Positions 55,240-61,427 of a stretch of DNA of 64,000 nt are shown here, piece by piece. Source of the DNA: Sphingopyxis sp. GTDB lineage: Bacteria; Pseudomonadota; Alphaproteobacteria; Sphingomonadales; Sphingomonadaceae. Positions within the stretch are counted from its first letter, which is position 1. Each line of letters starts with the position of its first letter. The notes under the pieces were generated by a model, which was not told the origin of the DNA, ran no database searches, and saw nothing but the letters and a program-made list of their open reading frames with translations. A program made the position numbers and the translations under genes. Location of the stretch: contig NZ_JAOZVW010000030.1 in assembly GCF_025869345.1 (NCBI RefSeq), positions 3,692-67,691 of the forward strand, read 5' to 3'.

Positions 55240-55875
55240 GTGGATCTCAATCAACTCCTTTATCATCACCAGATGGCGCTGATCGCAGCGAACCGCGCCC
55301 ACCGCGATGGGCGGCCCCACGCCAATTTCGATCTTCCGCGCTATTATGCGAAGCGGATCGGCGAGTATCGCGCGCGGCGCGGCCTCGGCGTCGGTCCGGC
55401 CCTCATGGCCGATCGAGACGGCGGCCCGCGCGCGGATCCTCCGACCTCGGCACAGGGCGACGACTATCCGGTTTTTCTTGGCGACACGCTGGTTGCCGAA
55501 CTTCTCGTCAACAAGGCGCTGGCCATGACCGAGGCCGAGCGCGCGGCATGCGCGCTGGGCGGCATAGCCGAGCGCTTGACCGATCTCCACGAAGAGCTGT
55601 GGGTCATCGGACACGATATCTACCAGGCCCTCGATCTCGACGAGGAAAAACTCGCGAAGCTGGCTGCCGACCTGCCTCCGCCCCCCCCCCACGAACGGCA
55701 GGCCGTGCATCTGCGGCCTTTCCGCCCGCAGTCGGACGAGGGCATCGTCCATAGCTATGTTGACCAGTTCAGCGTGGGAAGCTTTCGCTATACCAATATC
55801 GAGGATGCCCGCGCCGCGCTGCGTCGTCAGCGCGAGAGCGCTGCGAATTCCGGGAGGCAAGCCAATGATGCCTGA
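55240..55875 (+). CDS. YHHQMA family protein, 211 residues
   Basis: Starts [14 protein letters not shown] and continues FDLPRYYAKRIGEYRARRGL; then VFLGDTLVAELLVNKALAM and ELWVIGHDIYQALDLDEEKLAKL, paralogous to the 53080 protein. A proline run (residues about 149-154) and a short tail follow. GTG 55240 is preferred over GTG 55234 by spacing and by alignment with both paralogues, which begin M-D-x-(D/N)-Q-L. Its stop overlaps the start of a DUF2384-like gene. Function is unknown. Confidence 0.78.
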   Translation: MDLNQLLYHHQMALIAANRAHRDGRPHANFDLPRYYAKRIGEYRARRGLGVGPALMADRDGGPRADPPTSAQGDDYPVFLGDTLVAELLVNKALAMTEAERAACALGGIAERLTDLHEELWVIGHDIYQALDLDEEKLAKLAADLPPPPPHERQAVHLRPFRPQSDEGIVHSYVDQFSVGSFRYTNIEDARAALRRQRESAANSGRQANDA

Positions 55876-56161
55876 CCGCAAGGAGATGCCGGCGGCGCGC
55901 GCGCGGACCAATCCGTTCAGGCGGCGCCGGCCCTTCGCACCGCTTCCGCCGCAAGAAGCGAAGCGTCAGGGCGCGATCAGCGCGCTCGCTTTCCAGTTGC
56001 TCGGCGGGCGCGATCCCGCGCTGACCTTCCTGAATGGCGAAAGCGCCGAATTGCGCGGCCGCCCGATCGCAATCGCCACCCTGAGCGATACGGGCTACGC
56101 TCTCGTCGAGCGGGAAATCCGCTCGCGCGCGGCCGAGACCGGTGAGCGCCATGTCAGGTGA
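55865..56161 (+). CDS. small DUF2384-like protein, paralogue 2
   Basis: A 98-residue protein with an Arg/Pro-rich N-terminus (NPFRRRRPFAPLPPQEAKRQG) and the same core as the 41479 protein: LLGGRDPALTFLNGESA, RGRPIAIATLSDTGYALVE. Shared positions include R-Q-G-x-I-S-x-L-A and GGRDPA-x2-FLNG. No RES toxin or helix-turn-helix is present. ATG 55865 overlaps the upstream stop and its end overlaps the next start. Confidence 0.7.
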   Translation: MMPDRKEMPAARARTNPFRRRRPFAPLPPQEAKRQGAISALAFQLLGGRDPALTFLNGESAELRGRPIAIATLSDTGYALVEREIRSRAAETGERHVR

Positions 56162-56384
56162 TCGGGAAGCCGCGCGGCATATCACGCGCACATGGTTCGA
56201 GTGGGAAATCGACGGGCTGGCACGCAAAGTCATTCTTGTCGTCGAAACCGATCTGGCCATGCAGCCCGACGAGCAGGACTATGACGCGCTTACTCTCGAC
56301 ATGCTGCGTACGGAAGCGATCGCCCGGTCGCGGGCGTCGCCCGGCGCGATCGATCGCATTCGCATCGTGCCCGTTCGCTACTAG
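56151..56384 (+). CDS. hypothetical 77-residue protein
   Basis: An acidic protein (MSGDREAARHITRTWFEWEI, KVILVVETDLAMQPDEQDYD) with a strand-helix layout. Not recognised. The frame also has GTG 56142; ATG 56151 is slightly preferred. It overlaps the end of the DUF2384-like gene and ends 30 bases before the DUF3892 gene. Confidence 0.6.
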   Translation: MSGDREAARHITRTWFEWEIDGLARKVILVVETDLAMQPDEQDYDALTLDMLRTEAIARSRASPGAIDRIRIVPVRY

Positions 56385-56414
56385 TGGCCATGACACAGGG
56401 ATGGAGCATCCGGC

Positions 56415-56684
56415 ATGGCCGATTATGAAATCACCGGCATCCGGCAAGGCGGGATGGACGGACGGACGCATCATATCGAGGCGGTAAAAGTCGGCGAAAG
56501 CCTGTTCCTCGTCGATCAGATCATCGACTGGACGAAGGACGAGGTTCATCGCTTCTGGATATGGTTCCAGGAAGAGAGGATCGATATCGTGGCGCTACAG
56601 CACGGCTCGTCGCGGCGTTTTTATCTCACCGTCGACGGTGGCGGTTTCCCGCCGGCTGCTTTGCTGTCGCTCCCGCGCGTTTGA
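56415..56684 (+). CDS. DUF3892 family protein
   Basis: An 89-residue protein: MADYEITGIRQGGMDGRTH, VDQIIDWTKDEVHRFWIWF and FYLTVDGGGFPPAALLSLP fit DUF3892, small proteins of unknown function often found near stress or mobile genes. GGAG lies in front of ATG 56415. It is last in the operon that begins at 55240 and ends before the terminator at 56775. Confidence 0.82.
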   Translation: MADYEITGIRQGGMDGRTHHIEAVKVGESLFLVDQIIDWTKDEVHRFWIWFQEERIDIVALQHGSSRRFYLTVDGGGFPPAALLSLPRV

Positions 56685-56774
56685 TAGCGCGCGGGATTTG
56701 GACTTTCTGCTGCACCGGAAATCGTGCGGGCCATCGCGAAGAGACTTCGGACGATCGGGCAAATCTCCATCGCA

Positions 56775-56806
56775 AAAGGGCCTCGCATCTGCATGCGAAG
56801 CCCTTT
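56775..56806. terminator. bidirectional terminator
   Basis: AAAGGGC (56775-56781) and GCCCTTT (56800-56806) enclose a second stem TCGCAT/ATGCGA with a CTGC loop. A-rich on one side and T-rich on the other, it can end both the plus-strand operon at 56684 and the minus-strand operon ending at 56893. Confidence 0.85.
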
Positions 56807-56892
56807 CATCCTCTGCGCTCGTGACCAAAGGAAGCCCCATTGGCCTTCCCGGGTCGCGAGGAAAGCCTTTGTCATACGACAATAGGCCGATG

Positions 56893-57135
56893 CTAGGCGA
56901 TGTCGAGCGCGATCGCGCCCGAGCCGGTCTTTATCACCGCGACGGGCCGCCGCGCATGCGCGCTGCTATATCCGACAAAATCAGGTTCGAGACCGCGTTT
57001 TTCGCGAAACCGGTTGATCCGCCGGGCATAATGGTTCGGGAGATCGAAACCGGCGGGTGCTTCGCCGGCGCGGTGTGCCCGGTCGGCAGCGATCACGGCC
57101 ATTTGATGATGATAGAAGAGCTGGTTCATATCCAT
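56893..57135 (-). CDS. YHHQMA family protein, short form (80 residues)
   Basis: MDMNQLFYHHQMAVIAADRA then FDLPNHYARRINRFREKRGL; only the N-terminal module of the larger paralogues is present, followed by a 30-residue tail (YSSAHARRPVAVIKTGSGAIA). ATG 57135 follows AGGA and is chosen by alignment. Unlike its paralogues it has no CTCCCG hairpin leader. Last gene of the cspA-infA operon. Confidence 0.75.
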   Translation of the reverse strand: MDMNQLFYHHQMAVIAADRAHRAGEAPAGFDLPNHYARRINRFREKRGLEPDFVGYSSAHARRPVAVIKTGSGAIALDIA

Positions 57136-57208
57136 GATGGTGTCCTGGTGGGGCCTTTCGTCATGCTGACGGCCGCCGTGCCGGTGATTCAGGTTCGCGC
57201 TCGCGGAT

Positions 57209-57415
57209 TCAGGCGAGACATTGGGCACGGACCGCTTCGGCGAGCCGATCCCTGTCAGCGCGGGCCTGTTCGGATTTGAACTGGCGGTTGGCCAGCGCGT
57301 GCCACGCGGCGGCCGAACGGAGATTGCGCTCGCGAACCAGTGTCAGGTCCGCCGCGGCGGCGGCGGCCTCGCATCGCTCGGCCTGTTCGCGATAATTGTC
57401 GCTGGTTGCTGCCAC
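57209..57415 (-). CDS. hypothetical 68-residue helical protein
   Basis: Reads MAATSDNYREQAERCEAAAA and then VRERNLRSAAAWHALANRQF, resembling small sphingomonad proteins with an YREQAxxC...R...AAxxWxxxAxR pattern. The start is GTG 57415 after GAAAGGAAA. Function is unknown. It lies 16 bases after the 47-residue gene of the same operon. Confidence 0.65.
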   Translation of the reverse strand: MAATSDNYREQAERCEAAAAAADLTLVRERNLRSAAAWHALANRQFKSEQARADRDRLAEAVRAQCLA

Positions 57416-57431
57416 GGCGCTTTCCTTTCGT

Positions 57432-57575
57432 TCAATCGATCATGTCGGCGATCAGCCGCTTCAGTTCGCGGCGCGAGAGCGTTGGCGAACGGCGCGGCGT
57501 GCGGCATATCACGATCGGATTGCCTGCCAGCGGGAGGCCGGCGAGCGCGGGTAGAATGGTGTTGGTCTGAAACAT
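57432..57575 (-). CDS. hypothetical 47-residue protein
   Basis: MFQTNTILPALAGLPLAGNP followed by a basic, helical C-terminus (TLSRRELKRLIADMID). Short, but coding composition and the tidy position between infA and the 68-residue gene support it. AAGAAG a few bases upstream of ATG 57575 could serve as a weak ribosome-binding site. Function is unknown. Confidence 0.5.
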   Translation of the reverse strand: MFQTNTILPALAGLPLAGNPIVICRTPRRSPTLSRRELKRLIADMID

Positions 57576-57599
57576 ATCGGTCTTCTTGGAGTGCAGGTG

Positions 57600-57857
57600 T
57601 CAGCGGCGCTTGCGGGCGCCGCCGACTGGACCGCCGGGGCCGCGATCGCGGTAGACGATGCGGCCCTTGGTCAGGTCATAGGGCGTCATTTCGACGCGGA
57701 CGGCGTCGCCGACCACCGAACGGATACGAAAGCGTCGCATCCGCCCGGCGGTATAGGCGATCAGCCGATGGCCATTTTCAAGGATGACGCGGAACCGCCC
57801 GTCGGGCAGGATTTCCTCGATCGAGCCCTCGAAGCTGAGGACATCTTCCTTGGCCAT
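57600..57857 (-). CDS. infA: translation initiation factor IF-1 (accessory copy)
   Basis: An 85-residue OB-fold protein: [39 protein letters not shown] and [14 protein letters not shown] are IF-1 blocks. The C-terminus carries a Gly/Arg tail. IF-1 binds the A site of the 30S subunit and also melts RNA structure. Here it lies 15 bases after a cold-shock gene within a stress island, so it is probably a second copy rather than the housekeeping gene; that needs the rest of the genome to confirm. Confidence 0.93.
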   Translation of the reverse strand: MAKEDVLSFEGSIEEILPDGRFRVILENGHRLIAYTAGRMRRFRIRSVVGDAVRVEMTPYDLTKGRIVYRDRGPGGPVGGARKRR

Positions 57858-57872
57858 TGCCGAAGGGCCGGG

Positions 57873-58079
57873 TCAGGCCGCTTCGAGATTGACCGCGGAG
57901 ATCTTGCCGTCGCGGCCGGTTTCCAGTTCGTACGAGACGCGCTGGTCCTTGCCCAGCGACGCCATTCCGGCGCGCTCGACGGCAGTCACATGGACGAAGC
58001 TGTCGCCCGAGCCGTCTTCATTCGAGATGAAGCCATAGCCCTTGTCGCTGTTGAAGAATTTGACTTTGCCGATCGGCAT
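57873..58079 (-). CDS. cold-shock protein (CspA family)
   Basis: A 68-residue cold-shock domain with RNP1 KGYGFIS and RNP2 DSFVHVTAV; an OB-fold RNA chaperone. The transcript upstream has a long GC-structured 5' region (58080-58230) with at least two hairpins, as in cold-shock genes. AAAGGAAA precedes ATG 58079. First gene of the operon with infA. Confidence 0.94.
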   Translation of the reverse strand: MPIGKVKFFNSDKGYGFISNEDGSGDSFVHVTAVERAGMASLGKDQRVSYELETGRDGKISAVNLEAA

Positions 58080-58597
58080 GAGTGTTTCCTTTCACGAAAA
58101 CAGGGTATCCGCCGGCAAAAGCACCGACAGAGCTGGAAGCGTGAGAAGGGAAGAATCGCCCCGGAGCGGGGTATCAAAATTCCGTCGCAGGCGACGTTAG
58201 CAACTGTGATATGGGCCATCCTTTTCGAAAAGTCAAGTTTCTGCCTGGATTTTCATTAAATGGCGAGGGCGGTGTTTCCTGTTTTTCTCTTTGAGGACTG
58301 GAATTATTCAATCGCAGCTTTTTACGGTCGCGGCCTCTCGTCGCCTTCTCGACCTGCTGGCGGATCTGCGCGATGCGCGTCGATGTCAGCTCTGGTGCCG
58401 ATATAAGCGTCGTGTGCTCTGCATGAGCTATTGATTGGGACGTCGCCAACGCGGCGGGATTGGCTGGATGTATCTATGTCCGTGCCGGGCGGAATAACCA
58501 CCTTCCAGAGCCGCACAATGCATAGCTTCCTATGTCTTCTGCAATAAGCGCCGTTCCAAGAGGCTTGCGAAACCACGGCGGCCATCTGCGATAATAG
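58080..58597. other. cspA 5' region and non-coding stretch
   Basis: The first 150 bases are the probable cspA leader: GTCGC-CT-GCGAC (58187-58198 region) and CCCCG-CTC-CGGGG (58156-58169 region) can pair. TTGACTTTTCG on the minus strand near 58230 could be a -35 box. The remainder, to 58597, is lower in GC and has no convincing gene. Confidence 0.45.
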
Positions 58598-59047
58598 CGA
58601 CGGTTAAGGGGGCAACGGAACTTCAGCCTGCGGTTCGGTTTAATTCAATCGCCATTGTTAGCGTCTGTCGTGCTTGACCATTCGGCTCTCGGCGCGGCGA
58701 TCGCTTGCGTCAACAACGCAGTCTGGCCAGTGTCGATATATGTAGACGACATCATCGTGTCCTCGCACGATGTTGCGACGGTTGATCATGCTTTGAGCGA
58801 AATACGCGCTGCCGCCGATGCATCCGGCTTCGTTATAAATGATGCCAAGTCCGATGGGCCCGCAGCAGAGATCACCGCTTTCAACATCCATATCGGTAGC
58901 AGGCGTATGGAAATTGCTGCTGATCGGATGGTCGAATTTCTCGAAAATATTCAAGGCGGTTCGGACGAACAAGTCGCCGGAATCCTGAATTATGTCGGTA
59001 GCGTAAATGAAGGTCAGAGGGAGCTACTTGTAGCTGGGAGGGACTAA
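58598..59047 (+). pseudogene. reverse transcriptase, C-terminal palm remnant
   Basis: From about 58619 the frame reads NFSLRFGLIQSPLLASVVLD (motif B region, QSP), then VSIYVDDIIVSSHDVATVDH (motif C, YVDD) and FVINDAKSDGPAAEITAFNI (motif D/E region), ending at a stop at 59045. An in-frame stop at 58595 cuts it off from fingers and motif A, so only the palm C-terminal half is left. The type resembles stand-alone bacterial reverse transcriptases with defence roles more than group II introns; that assignment is uncertain. Confidence 0.7.
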
Positions 59048-59392
59048 CCCGAATCTATCGGCTTTCAAATACCGGATACGGGATGGCTACAAGCGCCCTT
59101 CGGTCGATCACGGTATCCGCAAAAGGTAGGATGCTCCGGCGGCCAGCCGCTCTGTCGGAACGCCATTCGCCCAAAACGCTGAAAGTGTTGAGGAACCTTC
59201 GAAAGTCGCGGCCTCGTCGATCAATTTCCTATTCCGCGCTCCGCGGCGCGGTCTCCTAGCACTAACTGTGCTCGGCCAAATGCCCAAGCATGTCGAGTAA
59301 TACCGTACGGCGTGCGGCATCGTGCTCGACCGGCCGCTGGCGGAGAGCGAAAAGGACGGCGGTGCCCGCATTTCGGCTCGGGCTCATCAGAG
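59048..59392. other. non-coding stretch between RT remnant and module copy 2
   Basis: About 345 bases. A reverse frame at 59108-59371 has no recognisable content. There are no repeats that I can see. It probably represents decayed flanking DNA. Confidence 0.4.
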
Positions 59393-59568
59393 GTGGAACG
59401 GCCGACATCAGGCGCGATGCAGTCACGCCGATACCTATAGCGAAATCTGATAGCCCTTCGCACTGCGTCGCGGCGCGTCATCACGCGCCATAACCGTCAT
59501 ATGAGATTTCACCGACCCGGCTGATTTTTGGGACGCCGACGCGATCCCTGCGTCGCCGGGAAAATGTC

Positions 59569-60035
59569 TTAACGCCTACCAAACTCCTTGTCGGACAGAT
59601 TTTCGTCGTTTTCGCGATGGTAATCGCAGGCGTCTGGATCGCCACGCAATGGTGTGCGGCACAGCTAGGTTATCAGCCGCAGCTTGGACCGGCATGGTTT
59701 GTCCTGTTCGACACGCCGGTCTATCGGCCGTGGGCGATATTTCCGTGGTGGTATCACTACGAAGCCTACGCGCCCGAGGTTTTCGACAAGGCCGGGATGA
59801 TCGCCGGAGCGAGCGGCTTTCTCGGCTGCGCGTCCGCCATCGCCGGGTCGCTATGGCGCGCGCGCCAGTCGCGGCATGTCACCACATACGGCTCCGCGCG
59901 CTGGGCTACAAACGGCGAGATCGACCGCGCCGGCCTGCTCAGCGACAGCAGCGTCTTTCTCGGCCGCAAGCGGTGGCGCTATCTTCGCCACGACGGGCCG
60001 GAGCATGTCATGGCCTTCGCCCCGACGCGCTCGGG
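59569..60035 (+). pseudogene. traG 5' fragment (copy 2)
   Basis: Aligns without gaps to 29095-29561. The start codon TTG has become TTA, and AAAATGTCTTAA at the site gives only a two-codon frame. The reading frame is otherwise open and stops being TraG within Walker A (PTRSG). Most differences from copy 1 are silent, so the sequence diverged while still under selection. Confidence 0.85.
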
Positions 60036-60190
60036 TATGCGTCCGCATAGCCGCCGCGGTGAAACTCACCGGCATAGGTCGATCGACGCTCTACGAACTC
60101 ATCAAGGCCGGCGAGCTTGAAACGGTAAAGGTCGGTCGATCAACCTTCGTCCGATACGCCAGTCTCAAGCGCCTGTTCGAGAAAAGTTAG
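60036..60190 (+). pseudogene. excisionase-like HTH gene 3' fragment (copy 2)
   Basis: Codons encode RIAAAVKLTGIGRSTLYELI and the rest of the HTH protein to its natural stop at 60190, matching 40876-41027. The first 24 codons are gone. The fragment is fused, out of the TraG frame, to the traG remnant near 60036-60039, at GCGTC which both parent sequences share nearby. Confidence 0.82.
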
Positions 60191-60250
60191 GTGCCATGAG
60201 CGAGCCGCAGGAACGACAGGCAAGATCGCTCGCGCCTGTCCATAGGCAAT

Positions 60251-60289
60251 TTATCCTGCAATTTCGCGTTTTCGCCAAATGCAGGATGA
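60251..60289 (+). promoter_or_regulatory. inverted repeat downstream of HTH remnant (copy 2)
   Basis: TTATCCTGCA at 60251-60260 and TGCAGGATGA at 60280-60289 can pair over ten positions with one G-T pair, with a 19-base loop. It corresponds to 41090-41129 in copy 1; see that entry for the paired substitution. Confidence 0.6.
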
Positions 60290-60492
60290 AGGACAAGTAA
60301 GCCCCACCACCGGCGTGTTCGATTCCCTTTTTTCGCGTTTCATCCTCTTTTCGATTCCCATTTTTTCTTTGTGGTCGCGTGAGGGTATGAGTGAGGGTAT
60401 GTCCTGTCCGATCGGAGAGAATATTCAATATTAACATGCCATTAGGTGGATGGTGTGGCTCCCGCTACCCGCTCCATTCTCCGCCTATCCGC

Positions 60493-61416
60493 CTACGCAT
60501 GATCGCCCTTCTCGCACGCGGCGTCTCCGCGTTCGATCTGAAGCGTCGCATGTTCGATCTCGAACCGGCCGTGCAATTGGTCGGCCACGCGCCGCCGGAC
60601 CTGCTGCTCGTCTTCCGGTGTGTCGATGACGATATGGGCGGTCAAACTCCGGTCGTCGCCTGCGACCGACCAGAGGTGCAGATCGTGGACGCTCGCGACA
60701 CCGGCGACATCGGCAATGGCCCCGCGCACCGCGTCGAGATCGATGCCGCGCGGGACGCCCTGAAGCAGGATGTTCGTCGTATCGCGCAGCAATATCCAGG
60801 TGCGCGGCAGCACCCACAGGCCGATGGCGATGGCGACGGCCGGATCGACCCAGGTCCAGCCGGTCAGCCAGATGAGCGCCGCGGCCAGCAGAACGCCGAT
60901 CGAACCGAGCATGTCGGCCCAGACTTCCAGATAGGCGCCCTTCACGTTCAGGCTCCGGTCGCGCCCGCCCGCGAGCACGCGCATCGCGATCAGGTTGACC
61001 ACGAGCCCGAAGAAAGCGACGGCCAGCATGCCGGCCGACCCGACCGGCTGCGGATCGAGAAAACGCTGGATGCCTTCATAGAGGACATAGCCGGCGATGA
61101 CGAACAGCAGCAGCGCATTGAACGAGGCCGCGAGAATCTCGAACCGTCGATAGCCATAGGTGCGCTTCTTGTCGGCCGGCCGCTGCCCGATCCGGATTGC
61201 CGCCAGCGCAATCGCCAGCGCCGCGGCATCGGTGAACATATGCGCGGCGTCGGACAGGAGAGCGAGGCTGTTGAACAGCCACGCCCCCGCCAATTCGGCG
61301 ATCAGGAAGCTGCCGGTCAGGGCAAGCGCGATCGAAAGGCTGCGAGCGTTTGCGCCGGCCGTATGGTCGTGCGCGTGCGCCCCGCCGCCTTCGCCATGAT
61401 CATGTTGATGTCCCAT
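60493..61416 (-). CDS. CDF family metal exporter (CzcD/DmeF-like)
   Basis: A 307-residue cation diffusion facilitator with a His-rich N-terminus (MGHQHDHGEGGGAHAHDH), six membrane helices and the family metal sites LLSDAAHMFTDAAAL (H-x3-D) and EVWADMLGSIGVL (D-x3-D type). The C-terminal cytoplasmic domain has VHDLHLWSVAGD. It exports zinc, cobalt or cadmium by proton exchange. It begins 11 bases after the RND pump gene, so both form one metal-resistance operon. Confidence 0.9.
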   Translation of the reverse strand: MGHQHDHGEGGGAHAHDHTAGANARSLSIALALTGSFLIAELAGAWLFNSLALLSDAAHMFTDAAALAIALAAIRIGQRPADKKRTYGYRRFEILAASFNALLLFVIAGYVLYEGIQRFLDPQPVGSAGMLAVAFFGLVVNLIAMRVLAGGRDRSLNVKGAYLEVWADMLGSIGVLLAAALIWLTGWTWVDPAVAIAIGLWVLPRTWILLRDTTNILLQGVPRGIDLDAVRGAIADVAGVASVHDLHLWSVAGDDRSLTAHIVIDTPEDEQQVRRRVADQLHGRFEIEHATLQIERGDAACEKGDHA

Positions 61417-61427
61417 CGAATCTCTCC

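Larger units (their letters stand above)
59393..60462 (+). mobile_element. internally deleted relative of the conjugation module (copy 2)
   Basis: Left end sequence (GCGCGATGCAG onward), the iteron-like 10-mers, the hairpin before traG, the first 467 bases of traG, the last 152 bases of the HTH gene and about 270 bases beyond it are all present in the same order and orientation as copy 1. Everything between traG and the HTH gene (29562-40875 in copy 1) is missing. Nucleotide identity is about nine in ten by eye. Confidence 0.85.

Noticed and set aside
58174-58449. reverse frame resembling an anti-sigma fragment (ELTSTRIAQIRQQVEKATR)
   Set aside because: The similarity is very short and the rest overlaps the cspA leader with no support.
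60165-60437. reverse-strand frame in the right flank of copy 2
   Set aside because: The equivalent frame in copy 1 is cut by a stop after the HTLADTLTRL part, so it is not conserved as a protein.
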